This document shows positions 8,802 to 16,489 of a stretch of DNA of 64,000 bases, piece by piece. The notes under the pieces are model-generated. The model did no database searches, was not told where the DNA came from, and saw only the letters and a program-made list of their open reading frames with translations. The stretch covers positions 1-64,000 of the forward strand of contig NZ_BOMZ01000027.1 of the NCBI RefSeq assembly GCF_016862455.1, given 5' to 3'. The position numbers and the translations under genes are program-made. Source of the DNA: Actinoplanes utahensis. Lineage in GTDB: Bacteria; Actinomycetota; Actinomycetes; Mycobacteriales; Micromonosporaceae. Position 1 is the stretch's first letter. Every line of letters begins with the position of its first letter.

Positions 8802-8937
8802 GTGCTGCCACCGACACGGACATCGTCCGCGAAATATCGGTTTCGTGAGCAATAGTCCGGATCGACTGTGACGATGGGGCTTCGGGGCCCGCTCACGGCG
8901 GACACCCCGTCGATGAGATCGCGAACGATGGGAAGAC

Positions 8938-9639
8938 ATGATGCCCGACGCCAACCACGGCGCGGCCGGGGACAGCCCGGCCCAGGCCATCCGGCGCAAG
9001 TCGCGACGGCGCAAGGCCGTCATCGGGGTCACCGGCCTCGCCCTCGCCCTCGGCACCGGCTCCTACGTCCTCGCCGAGAGACTCACCGCCGGAGACGAGG
9101 CGGAACAGCGGGAAGTGATCGCGCAGCCGCTGCCGGGAGCCGAGCCGGCCTCGCCGGAGGCGAGCCCGCCGGCCCCGACGGCCGGGGCGCAGGCAGCCAT
9201 GCCGGAGACCGAGAAGCCGGCCCCGCAGGTCTCGGCGGAGATCATGGCCGCTCGCAGCCGGGCGGCCGCCGACGGTCACGAACTGCAGCGCGCCCGAGGC
9301 CACACACCCAAGCTGACCAGCGACGACGTGACTGTTACGCAGTCCGGGTCGCTGGAGCAGGGGCACACCCTCAAGGTGGTCTCCGCCCGTGGCGACCTGA
9401 CGGACTACGAGGAGCTCGGCTGGCTCGGTGACCAGCCCAAGCCGGCCGGGAAGACGGACTGCACGCAGAAGTTCCAGCTCGCCACCGACCGGGAGCCCAC
9501 CGAGCGGCCCACCCTGCTGCTCTGCTGGCGGATCACGGCGCAGAAGAGCGCCTACACCGTCGCCGTCAACCTGAAGGGCCGCCCCGATCGGAAGGAGAGC
9601 GTGGCCGCGCTGGAGAAGGCCTGGTCCAAGCTCTCCTGA
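8938..9639 (+). CDS. One-TM exported protein, paralog of 901-1734
   Basis: A 233-residue protein of unknown function. The cytoplasmic N-terminus ends in a basic patch (IRRKSRRRK), followed by one TM segment (about 27-47) and a Pro/Ala/Glu-rich extracytoplasmic linker. The folded C-terminal part has two Cys (TDCTQ and LLCWRI), like the Cys pair of the paralog at 901 (VRCATG and LLCWRM). Shared blocks are SAR-x-DL(T/S)D, LLCWR and the final helix. Tandem ATGs at 8938/8941 follow GGGAAG. Because the two paralogs lie on either side of the S8/TIG genes, the whole block may have grown by duplication. No acidic tetrads occur in this copy. Confidence 0.75.
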   Translation: MMPDANHGAAGDSPAQAIRRKSRRRKAVIGVTGLALALGTGSYVLAERLTAGDEAEQREVIAQPLPGAEPASPEASPPAPTAGAQAAMPETEKPAPQVSAEIMAARSRAAADGHELQRARGHTPKLTSDDVTVTQSGSLEQGHTLKVVSARGDLTDYEELGWLGDQPKPAGKTDCTQKFQLATDREPTERPTLLLCWRITAQKSAYTVAVNLKGRPDRKESVAALEKAWSKLS

Positions 9640-9653
9640 GCAACGTTCGCAGA

Positions 9654-9688
9654 GAAGCCGCCGGCCGCGTGACACGGCCGGCGGCTTC
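9654..9688 (+). terminator. Hairpin terminator
   Basis: A perfect 14-bp inverted repeat (9654-9667 and 9675-9688) with a 7-nt loop, 15 nt after the stop of the one-TM protein gene. Confidence 0.8.
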
Positions 9689-9711
9689 GTCTCCCCGAAG
9701 GAGCAACGGGT

Positions 9712-9739
9712 GCGGCCCGGGGCGTTCGCCCCGGGCCGC
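9712..9739 (-). terminator. GC-rich hairpin serving the convergent TIG gene
   Basis: A perfect 11-bp stem (9712-9722 and 9729-9739) with a CGTTCG loop. It lies 20 nt beyond the minus-strand stop at 9759. With the hairpin at 9654 it insulates the two convergent genes. Confidence 0.7.
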
Positions 9740-9758
9740 GTTACGCGTTACGTCGCTG

Positions 9759-11621
9759 TCAGAAGTCGGCGACGGTGAAGGTGGAGCCGCTGGAGACCAC
9801 GCTCACGGAAGCCGTGCCCCCGAAGAGGGCGTCCACACCGCCGTCGCTGACGACGGCCAGCGAGTACGTCCCGACGGGGACGACGACATCCGTGCCGGTC
9901 TGCGCCGCGCCGCTGGTCTGGACCAGGTGCCCGCCGGCCAGGTTCAGCTTGCAGAACAGCTCGTTGCCGCCGATGATCGCCGGGGTGAGGCACTCGGCGC
10001 GCGGGCCCGAGCCGGCCGTCCAGGCGGTGCCGCTCGCCGCCAGGTAGTTGTTCTGCGGGCAGATCACCGGGCTGGCTGACGTGCAGGCCCGCGAGCCGTC
10101 CAGAAGCCACACCCGCGCCTCGTTGTCGGACGGGCCGGTGTAAGCGGCGGTGGGCCAGGTGTAGCTCTCGAAGCCGGTGCCCCGGACGTTGACCCAGACG
10201 TTGTTCTGCTTGTTCGAGGCCGTGTTCGGGGTGACGTCGATGGCGTTCAGGAAGTCGAACTGGCCCGCGAGGGTGTCCGAGCCGACCTCGGTCTTCACCA
10301 CCAGCGCCACGTCGTTCTCACCGGCGTGAGCCGGCGTGACAGCGGTGAAGGTGTTGGAGTTGATCGCCGTGATGTTCGTCATCGGCAGGCCACCGAGCGT
10401 CGCGGTGATGTTGCCGGAGACGGTGGAGAGGTTGGTGCCGGTGATCGTCACCGTCTCGCCGCCCCGCGACGAGCCAGCGCCCGGGCTGATCCCGGTCACG
10501 TCCGGCGGTGTCGTCGCCGTGTAGGTCGCGTGGGCGATGATCCGGCTGAGCGGGTTGGTGCTGGTACTGGTGTAGACGCAGACGTTGTACGGGATCGCCG
10601 ACGTCGTCACGCCGGCCGGCAGCGTGACCGCGGCACGGTTGTTGGCGCTCTTGAGAACACTGGCGGTCACATACCCCGTCGTGCTGGTGGGATACGTCGT
10701 CGGGCACCTGCCCGTCGACGGCCCGTAAAGCGCCGCGGGCGCGCTGACACCGGTCAGGAAATCGGTGGTGGAGGACATGGTCAGCGCCGCAGTCGTCGAA
10801 CCCGGACCGCCGATGGCGGTGTTCAGGGTGACGGTGGGGAGGGTGACGGTGTAGGTCGGTACGAGCGAGTCGGGCGCGGTGCCGGCGACGACCGCGCTGG
10901 TGTGGCTGTACACGCAGATGCCGTAGTTCGTGGCGCTACCGAGTTGGCCGCCGACACCCACCGGCACGGTGGCCGTCGCTACGCTGGTAGACCCGGAGTT
11001 GGGAACCAGCGTGGCGTCCATGGCCGCGTCAGCCGCGCCCCAGGTTGCGGGGCAGCCATCCTCCCGCGGCACCCAGCGGGCGATGTTGTACGCCTCGAGC
11101 GGGGCCGCCGCCGGCGCGGTGATGGTGACCGTGTTGCCACCACCGCTCGGACCCGTGGCCGGGTTGGTGGTGCCGGTCGGCAGGAGCGTGTAGGTGAGGG
11201 TCGGAGTCGCATCGTTCAGCAACGCGCTGGTGCTCGCGGTGCCGGCGTAGGCGCAGATGTTGTAGGCCCGCGCCGCACCGGCGTTCAGCGTCGCCGTGGT
11301 CGGCACCTGGAAGGTGGCGGACGTGCCGCTGACCCGCACCGGGTTGGTGCCCGCGAACGAGACCGCCGGCGAGGCGGCGGTCGTCGTGTAGGTGGCGGGA
11401 CACGACGCCAGAGTGGTCAGGATGACGCCGACCGTGGTGCCGGTGAAGAAGTTCGACGGCGCCGTCAGCGTGACGGTGGTGCCCGTGGTGCCGAAGGACG
11501 GCGCCGCCGACGTGATGGCCACGGCTTGGGCGGCCGTCGGCGCGGCGAGCAGGGCGGCCCCCACCGTCCCCGCGGTGAGCCCGGCCGCGAGCAGCCGGGA
11601 TGTGGTACTGGACTTACGCAT
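9759..11621 (-). CDS. Secreted multi-domain TIG/IPT protein C
   Basis: A 620-residue exported protein. It has a signal peptide (about 1-33, ending TAAQA) and several repeated beta-sandwich modules, each introduced by a Gly-Gly-Gly-(N/E)-T-V-T-(I/L)-T pattern, for example GPSGGGNTVTIT and SSRGGETVTITGTNL. Repeated CVYT/ICVYS-type Cys blocks occur between them. The C-terminal domain (about 500-620) aligns with TIG protein A: both have AEC, an ELxC pair, V-P-x-G-x-Y and a final SSGSTFTVADF-like end. The ATG at 11621 has AGGAGG 8 nt upstream; the longer frame to 11762 has no ribosome site. It is likely a cell-surface or matrix protein with unknown ligand. Confidence 0.82.
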   Translation of the reverse strand: MRKSSTTSRLLAAGLTAGTVGAALLAAPTAAQAVAITSAAPSFGTTGTTVTLTAPSNFFTGTTVGVILTTLASCPATYTTTAASPAVSFAGTNPVRVSGTSATFQVPTTATLNAGAARAYNICAYAGTASTSALLNDATPTLTYTLLPTGTTNPATGPSGGGNTVTITAPAAAPLEAYNIARWVPREDGCPATWGAADAAMDATLVPNSGSTSVATATVPVGVGGQLGSATNYGICVYSHTSAVVAGTAPDSLVPTYTVTLPTVTLNTAIGGPGSTTAALTMSSTTDFLTGVSAPAALYGPSTGRCPTTYPTSTTGYVTASVLKSANNRAAVTLPAGVTTSAIPYNVCVYTSTSTNPLSRIIAHATYTATTPPDVTGISPGAGSSRGGETVTITGTNLSTVSGNITATLGGLPMTNITAINSNTFTAVTPAHAGENDVALVVKTEVGSDTLAGQFDFLNAIDVTPNTASNKQNNVWVNVRGTGFESYTWPTAAYTGPSDNEARVWLLDGSRACTSASPVICPQNNYLAASGTAWTAGSGPRAECLTPAIIGGNELFCKLNLAGGHLVQTSGAAQTGTDVVVPVGTYSLAVVSDGGVDALFGGTASVSVVSSGSTFTVADF

Positions 11622-11854
11622 GCGAGGTCCTCCTACGGGTCCCCTTGGGACCACGTCGCTGGATGTGTCGGGCCCTGGCGTCCGGTGAACCGTCGCGGGC
11701 CATTCGCCGGAAGCGTAACGATTCGCGGAGGTTCGCCAGGTAATTCTCAGAAACATGCTCATATGTCAGACTGCACCGATCGAAGCCGCTAGGCTTCCGC
11801 CGCCCGACGACCGGGCGCGAGGCACGACCGCGACCGATATCGCTCAGGAATGCG

Positions 11855-11873
11855 TCAGGTTTGGCACGCCTAA
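11855..11873. promoter_or_regulatory. Weaker upstream iron-box-like palindrome
   Basis: TCAGGTTTGGCACGCCTAA matches the actinobacterial IdeR/DmdR consensus (TWAGGTWAGSCTWACCTWA, from general knowledge) at 14 of 19 positions. It sits 25 bp upstream of a much better box, which suggests tandem regulator binding. Confidence 0.4.
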
Positions 11874-11879
11874 ATTGTT

Positions 11880-11898
11880 TTAAGTAAGGCTTGCCTTA
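11880..11898 (+). promoter_or_regulatory. Iron-box-like operator (IdeR/DmdR type)
   Basis: TTAAGTAAGGCTTGCCTTA matches the IdeR/DtxR-family 19-bp consensus at 17 of 19 positions and is an imperfect palindrome. It covers a plausible -35 (TTGCCT, 11891-11896). GATAAT at 11916-11921 (19-nt spacing) would be the -10, the usual geometry for repression by an iron-loaded regulator. The only gene downstream on this strand is the DUF1540 protein at 12005. Confidence 0.65.
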
Positions 11899-12004
11899 GC
11901 ATTCTTGATTTTTGAGATAATGGCGCGAAAAGTGTGTGCGGATCCGAAAGAATGGATACATTCGGCGAGGAGCCTCATAACCTGCCGGCCTAGGGAGATT
12001 CGTC

Positions 12005-12295
12005 GTGACCCAGATGATGAACATGCCGCGCGTGCAGACCTGCACCGTGACGGACTGTGGGTACAACCACGATGGCTGCACCGCGTTCGCCATCACCATC
12101 AGTGAGAGCAACTCGGCCTGCGACACGTTCGCCGGCGCCGGGCTCTCCGGTGGGATGGGCATCGCGACCGCTCAGGTGGGCGCCTGTAAACGCGCCGACT
12201 GCACGTACAACAAGAATCTCGAGTGTCAGGCGCCGGCGATCACCGTGGGCGCGTCCGCGGACAAGGCGGACTGCCTCACGTACCAGCACGCCTGA
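12005..12295 (+). CDS. DUF1540-type small cysteine-rich protein
   Basis: A 96-residue protein with two copies of the DUF1540 pattern: C-x4-DC-x-YN-x4-C-x-A near residues 13-28, and C-x3-DC-x-YN-x4-C-x-A near residues 63-78. An A-I-T-(I/V) strand follows each, plus two further Cys. The family is thought to bind a metal through these Cys residues; its role is not established. The GTG at 12005 follows GGGAG, though internal ATGs at 12014 and 12023 are possible. The iron-box-like operator upstream suggests expression under iron limitation, so a role in metal handling is a reasonable inference. Confidence 0.8.
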   Translation: MTQMMNMPRVQTCTVTDCGYNHDGCTAFAITISESNSACDTFAGAGLSGGMGIATAQVGACKRADCTYNKNLECQAPAITVGASADKADCLTYQHA

Positions 12296-12313
12296 CCGTT
12301 TCCGGATCGACGC

Positions 12314-12349
12314 CCGCCGTCCCGCATCGCGCGGGGCGGCGGATTTTTT
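12314..12349 (+). terminator. Intrinsic terminator with T-tract
   Basis: A 12-bp stem (12314-12325 and 12331-12342, one G-U pair) with a 5-nt loop, followed by ATTTTTT. It ends the DUF1540 transcript and isolates it from the next operon. Confidence 0.88.
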
Positions 12350-12363
12350 GTGCCCGTACTCGG

Positions 12364-12392
12364 TTGACGGGTGGATCGAGGCGCGCTAGGTT
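12364..12392 (+). promoter_or_regulatory. Housekeeping promoter of the Nudix-AdSS operon
   Basis: TTGACG (12364-12369) and TAGGTT (12387-12392) are separated by exactly 17 bp, a near-canonical sigma-70-type promoter. Transcription would begin at about 12399, directly in the repeat array at 12402. Confidence 0.75.
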
Positions 12393-12401
12393 CACCTCAA
12401 G

Positions 12402-12465
12402 TCGAGTAATACTCAAATCGAGAAGAACTCAGATCAAGAACAACTCGGAGCGAGAAGGACCACGC
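12402..12465 (+). promoter_or_regulatory. 16-bp-period operator array at the transcription start
   Basis: Four units in exact 16-bp register start at 12402, 12418, 12434 and 12450: TCGAGTAATACTCAAA, TCGAGAAGAACTCAGA, TCAAGAACAACTCGGA and GCGAGAAGGACCACGC. The first contains a perfect palindrome (GAGTA-A-TACTC) and the others decay progressively. The array runs from about +3 to just before the ATG at 12468. The Nudix-winged-helix regulator encoded directly downstream is the obvious candidate to bind it (inference). Confidence 0.7.
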
Positions 12466-12467
12466 GG

Positions 12468-13235
12468 ATGGATGAGGCCGGCTTCCTGGCGGCGTACGAC
12501 CCACGGGACTACCCGGCGGTCGCGGTGACCGTCGACGTGGTGGCGCTGACCATCCGCGACGGCCGGCTCAGCGTTCTGCTGGTCGAGCGCGGCACGTCGC
12601 CCTTCGCCGGTCACCGGGCCCTTCCGGGCGGCTTCGTCCGCGAGGAGACCCTGGAGCAGGCGGCACTGCGGGAGCTGGCCGAGGAGACCGGGCTGGCCGG
12701 CCAGGTGGACGCGTCGAGGGCCGAGGGGGACCTCGACCGCGTCCACCTGGAGCAGCTCCAGACGTACGGGCAGCCTCAGCGGGACCCCCGGATGCGGGTC
12801 GTCTCGGTGGCCTACCTGGCGTTCGCGCCGAGCCTGCCCGAGCCGACCGCGGGCAGTGACGCGGCCCGCGCCTTCTGGGTGCCGGTGGACGAGGCGAAGG
12901 ATCTGGCCTTCGACCACGACGAGATTCTCGCCGACGGCCTGGAGCGGGCCCGGGCGAAACTGGAGTACACGCCGCTCGCCACCGCCTTCACCGGGCCGGA
13001 GTTCACCATCGGCGAGTTGCGGCAGGTCTATGCGGCGGTGTGGGGCGAGGACCTGCACGCCGGGAACTTTCACCGGAAGGTGCTGTCGGTTCCGGGGTTC
13101 GTGGAGAGCACCGGTGCGACGACGGCGCGGGGCGGGGAGCGGGGCGGGCCGAAGGCGAAGCTGTACCGGGCGGGGGATGCCCGGCTGCTGCACCCCGCTC
13201 TGCTGAGACCGACGAGAGAGGACCGGGTCAGGTGA
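12468..13235 (+). CDS. Nudix hydrolase with C-terminal winged helix (NrtR-like)
   Basis: A 255-residue protein. The Nudix domain (about 15-165) has an intact Nudix box at about 54-76 (G-x5-E-x7-REL-x-EE-x-G). A C-terminal region (about 175-250) resembles the winged-helix part of NrtR regulators: EFTIGELRQVYAAVW, then HRKVLSVPGFVE and KAKLYR. NrtR proteins bind ADP-ribose or related nucleotides and repress NAD-metabolism genes; some also hydrolyse the ligand. The complete catalytic box means hydrolase activity is possible here. It is the first gene of a four-gene operon: the TGA overlaps the next GTG (GTGA, 13232-13235). Autoregulation through the array at 12402 is likely. A plain ADP-ribose pyrophosphatase is the alternative. 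Confidence 0.85.
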   Translation: MDEAGFLAAYDPRDYPAVAVTVDVVALTIRDGRLSVLLVERGTSPFAGHRALPGGFVREETLEQAALRELAEETGLAGQVDASRAEGDLDRVHLEQLQTYGQPQRDPRMRVVSVAYLAFAPSLPEPTAGSDAARAFWVPVDEAKDLAFDHDEILADGLERARAKLEYTPLATAFTGPEFTIGELRQVYAAVWGEDLHAGNFHRKVLSVPGFVESTGATTARGGERGGPKAKLYRAGDARLLHPALLRPTREDRVR

Positions 13236-14224
13236 CGCAGACGACGTTCAGAACCGAGCCGCCGCGGATGGGGGGGCCGTCCTTCGAGGAGGCGGTCCAG
13301 CGGATCACGGCGGCGCAGAGCTTCCGGGATCTGCAGGGTCCGACGGTGAGCGGCTCGGCGTACAAGAAATGGGCGAAACTGGTCCACCCGGACGCCGTGA
13401 GCGCGGCGCGGCGCGCGACCGCGACCGACGCCTTCGCCAGGCTCTCCGCTCTGTACAAGAAGGCGGAGAAGGCGCCGGTGCTGCCCGGCCGCCGCCGCGC
13501 CTACCGGATGGGTGAGGCGTTCGCGGCCGGTGACATCACCGAGCTGTACGCGGACGGCGCCGCCCTGATCAAGGTGCCGCGCCATCCGGCCGACAACGAT
13601 CTCCTCGCGACCGAGGCGGAGGCGCTGCGCCGGCTGTGGAGCCACGGCGACCCGAAGTTCCGGCCGTACGCGGCGCGCCTGATCGAGAGTTTCCTCTGGG
13701 AGGACGCCCAGCGCCGGCGGCGGCGGGTGAACGTGGTCGAGTTCCAGCGCGGCATGATCAGCCTCGACCGGATCCGCGGCCCGAGGGACGCCCAGGACGT
13801 GGCCTGGATATGGCGCCGGCTGCTGGTGGCCGTCGGCTGGGCGCACCGGGCGGGGGTGACCCACGGCGCGATCCTGCCGGAGCACGTGCTGATCCATCCG
13901 CAGGACCGTGGGGTGGTTCTGGTCGATTGGTGCTATGCGGGCCATCGACCGAAGGCGATAGTGAAGGCACGGATGTCCGACTACCCGCCGGAGGTGCTGC
14001 ACGACAGTCTCGCCGGACCCGCCACCGACATCTACATGGTGACCAGGCTGATGACACGGCTGATCGGGCCGCGGATACCGCAGCCGCTGCGCCTGTTCGC
14101 GGCCGGCTGCATGTACGCCGCGCCCCGGATGCGACCGCAGGACGCCTGGTCGTTGCTGGGCGAGTTCGACGAATTGCTTCACCACCTTTACGGCCCGCGC
14201 AAGTTCCGGCCGTTCGTCGCATAG
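13232..14224 (+). CDS. J-domain-like / pseudokinase fusion protein
   Basis: A 330-residue protein of two recognisable parts. Residues about 15-80 are helical with a central HPD (52-54, KLVHPDAV), the hallmark of DnaJ J-domains. Residues about 95-320 look like a protein kinase fold: a beta3 lysine (ALIKV, Lys114), a helix-C Glu (128 or 130), a hinge (VVEF) and a catalytic-loop equivalent HGAILPEHVLI (211-221). The usual catalytic Asp is Ala213; DFG is replaced by DWC (Asp232). Loss of the catalytic base predicts a pseudokinase. The GTG start overlaps the upstream TGA by 4 nt, so translation is coupled. It precedes the VWA-like gene by 9 nt. It could recruit Hsp70/DnaK or act as a scaffold; the function is not known. 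Confidence 0.7.
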   Translation: MTQTTFRTEPPRMGGPSFEEAVQRITAAQSFRDLQGPTVSGSAYKKWAKLVHPDAVSAARRATATDAFARLSALYKKAEKAPVLPGRRRAYRMGEAFAAGDITELYADGAALIKVPRHPADNDLLATEAEALRRLWSHGDPKFRPYAARLIESFLWEDAQRRRRRVNVVEFQRGMISLDRIRGPRDAQDVAWIWRRLLVAVGWAHRAGVTHGAILPEHVLIHPQDRGVVLVDWCYAGHRPKAIVKARMSDYPPEVLHDSLAGPATDIYMVTRLMTRLIGPRIPQPLRLFAAGCMYAAPRMRPQDAWSLLGEFDELLHHLYGPRKFRPFVA

Positions 14225-14233
14225 GAGGACAAC

Positions 14234-15190
14234 ATGGGAAGCGGCAACTGGTCCACCGATGTCTACAGCGCGGCGGCGAACTATCGTGCCGCCACCGGGG
14301 CGAGCGCTTTCGCGTACAGCGACGGCGGAGCCCGGACGGTCCACCCGGATCTCGACCCGCACGGTGTGTTCATGCGAGAGAGCCGGGACAGCGACGAGCA
14401 CCCGTTCAGCACCCCGATCGCGGTCCTCTTCGACGTGACCGGGTCCATGGGCCACGTACCGCGTGCCCTGCAGACCAAGCTCCCCCAGCTGCTCGGCTTG
14501 CTGACCCGCAAGAACTACGCGATCGACCCGCAGATCATGTTCGGGGCGATCGGCGACGCCACGTGCGACCGGGCGCCGCTGCAGGTGGGGCAGTTCGAGT
14601 CGGACAACCGGATGGACGAGCAGCTGGAGAAGATCGTCCTGGAGGGTGGCGGCGGCGGTCAGAAACACGAGTCGTACGAGCTGGCGCTGTATTTCATGGC
14701 CCGGCACACGGTGCTCGACTCGATGATCAACCGCGGCCGGCGGGGATACCTGTTCCTGATCGGGGACGAGATGCCGTACCCGCGGGTCAAGCCGCGTGAG
14801 GTGAAGGCGGTCATCGGCGACGAGCTGGCCGAGCCGATCCCGATCGAGGCGATCCTGGCGGAACTCAAGCGCAAGTTCGACGTGTACTACATCATTCCGA
14901 CCGCGGCGCACCACAGCGGCGACCGGGAGATCCTGAGCCGCTGGCGCAAGCTGCTCGGGCAGAACGTCCTGGAGCTCGACGATCTGGACGCGGTCTGCGA
15001 GACGATCGCGCTCACGGTCGGCCTCGGCGAGGACGCCATCGACCTGCACGAGGGCCTCGACGATCTGACCGACGTCGGCTCGCGCGCCGGTGACTCGGTG
15101 GGCCGGGCCCTGGCCCCGCTGCAGCGCACGCCGGTGGTGCGGTCGACGTTCGAGATCGCCGGCGGCCCGGGCGGGAACCAGCGCCTGTGA
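14234..15190 (+). CDS. VWA-like protein of the Nudix-AdSS operon
   Basis: A 318-residue protein with a von Willebrand A-like fold starting near residue 61 (PIAVLFDVTGSMG). DVTGSM (67-72) is a DxSxS-type metal-dependent adhesion motif with Thr at the middle position. A later GGGGQKHESYELAL segment resembles the second MIDAS loop, and FLIGDEMPYP a beta-strand edge. The first 60 residues include a motif STDVYSAAANYRA of unknown role. AGGAGG precedes the ATG at 14234. The stop overlaps the next GTG (GTGA). VWA proteins usually organise metal-dependent protein assemblies; here the likely partners are the pseudokinase and the AdSS-like enzyme (inference). Confidence 0.75.
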   Translation: MGSGNWSTDVYSAAANYRAATGASAFAYSDGGARTVHPDLDPHGVFMRESRDSDEHPFSTPIAVLFDVTGSMGHVPRALQTKLPQLLGLLTRKNYAIDPQIMFGAIGDATCDRAPLQVGQFESDNRMDEQLEKIVLEGGGGGQKHESYELALYFMARHTVLDSMINRGRRGYLFLIGDEMPYPRVKPREVKAVIGDELAEPIPIEAILAELKRKFDVYYIIPTAAHHSGDREILSRWRKLLGQNVLELDDLDAVCETIALTVGLGEDAIDLHEGLDDLTDVGSRAGDSVGRALAPLQRTPVVRSTFEIAGGPGGNQRL

Positions 15191-16428
15191 GACGGCGGCC
15201 CCGGCCGGATCCAGCGGTTGTGAACGAGCACGTGGCCGTGGTCGATCTCGGCTACGGCGACGCCGGCAAGGGCACGGTGGTCGACGCGCTGTGCGCGGCC
15301 TCGGAGAGACGGGCCGTCCTGCGCTTCAACGGGGGAGCGCAGGCCGCGCACAACGTGATCACCGAGGCGGGCCGGCATCACACGTTCGCCCAGTTCGGGT
15401 CGGGCACGCTGCGGGGCGTGCCGACCCACCTGACGCGGTTCATGGTGGTGGACCCGCTGGCGCTGGCGGGCGAGGCGGCAGCGCTCGGCAATCCCTTTCA
15501 CCTGCTCACGGTCGACGGGGATGCGCTGCTCGCCACGCCGTGGCATCGCGGAGCGAACCGTCGACGGGAGCTCGCGCGTGGCGGCTCCCGGCACGGTTCC
15601 TGCGGCATGGGCGTGGGCGAGACGATGGCGTACGCCCTGGAGCACCCCGACGCTCCGCGGGTGAGCGACGTCCTCTCCCCCGCTCGTCTTCGGCGCCGTC
15701 TCGCCGCGGTGCGGGACGCTCTCGGCGACGGTCCCCCCGTCGACGACGTGGTCGACGCCTTCACCGCGTTCGGCGAGGCTGTCCGCATCGTCGGGGACGA
15801 CTGCACCGAGCGGCTTCTCACGGAGGGCCCCTGCGTCTTCGAGGGGGCTCAGGGCGTGCTGCTGGACGAGTGGCGCGGCTGGCACCCGCACACGACGTGG
15901 TCGACGACGACGTTCGACAACGTCGCGGCGCTCTGTCCGGATTTCCTGAGACTCGGGGTGGTACGCACGTACACCACCCGGCATGGCGCGGGGCCCTTCG
16001 TCACCGAGGCCGAGCTGGGCCTGGCGGAGGCGCACAACGGAAGGGACCCCTGGCAGGGGGAGTTCCGGACCGGCCACTTCGACGCCGTCGCCCACCGTTA
16101 CGCCGTCGAGGTCGCCGGCGGCGTCGACGCTCTCGCGATCACCCACCTGGACGCCCCGGACCGCTCCCCCGGTCTGCGGATCTGCACTTCCTACCGGATC
16201 GACGGCGGGACCTGGGACCGCATCGAGCCCGGCCCCCCTCGCGATCTGGCCCACCAGGAGCGGCTCGGCGAACGCCTGCGGCGGGCCGTGCCGGGCGAGT
16301 GTCACCGCCCGGACGACTGGTCCGCGGCGATCGCCACCCACCTGGGCGCCCCGGTCCTTCTCGAGTCCACCGGCCCGCGCTCGACGGACAAGCGGATGTA
16401 TCCGCTCGGCGTACCAGCCCTGACGTAG
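15187..16428 (+). CDS. Divergent adenylosuccinate synthetase-like enzyme
   Basis: A 413-residue member of the adenylosuccinate synthetase (PurA) family, which condenses IMP and aspartate using GTP. Recognisable elements are the P-loop GDAGKG (24-29, with the catalytic Asp25; GDEGKG in PurA), GG-x4-H (His55), FEGAQGVLLD (Gln ligand), a TYTTRHGAGPF block, RTGHFD and a C-terminal STGP. Several regions differ from housekeeping PurA: GGAQAAHNVI for GGHNAGHT, HGSCGMGVGE for GTTGRGIGP, and a shorter C-terminus. It is therefore probably a paralog with a special substrate or role rather than the purine pathway enzyme. The start is GTG at 15187, coupled to the upstream stop; GTG at 15220 is an alternative. 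It ends the operon at a convergent hairpin. Confidence 0.82.
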   Translation: MRRRPRPDPAVVNEHVAVVDLGYGDAGKGTVVDALCAASERRAVLRFNGGAQAAHNVITEAGRHHTFAQFGSGTLRGVPTHLTRFMVVDPLALAGEAAALGNPFHLLTVDGDALLATPWHRGANRRRELARGGSRHGSCGMGVGETMAYALEHPDAPRVSDVLSPARLRRRLAAVRDALGDGPPVDDVVDAFTAFGEAVRIVGDDCTERLLTEGPCVFEGAQGVLLDEWRGWHPHTTWSTTTFDNVAALCPDFLRLGVVRTYTTRHGAGPFVTEAELGLAEAHNGRDPWQGEFRTGHFDAVAHRYAVEVAGGVDALAITHLDAPDRSPGLRICTSYRIDGGTWDRIEPGPPRDLAHQERLGERLRRAVPGECHRPDDWSAAIATHLGAPVLLESTGPRSTDKRMYPLGVPALT

Positions 16429-16430
16429 AT

Positions 16431-16480
16431 CCCGGCGTGTGGAGTCGCGGCGCGCACCGCGGCCGCACTCCACACGCGGG
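16431..16480. terminator. Bidirectional hairpin between convergent genes
   Basis: CCCGGCGTGTGGAGT (16431-16445) pairs with ACTCCACACGCGGG (16467-16480) with one bulged base, and has GC-rich pairing inside the loop. It lies between the stop of the AdSS-like gene (16428) and the opposing stop at 16490. Confidence 0.75.
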
Positions 16481-16489
16481 ACGCGGGGG

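Noticed and set aside
12402..12465. CRISPR-like repeats
   Set aside because: Repeats are 16 bp with no spacers and decay gradually; they sit at a promoter and fit an operator array.
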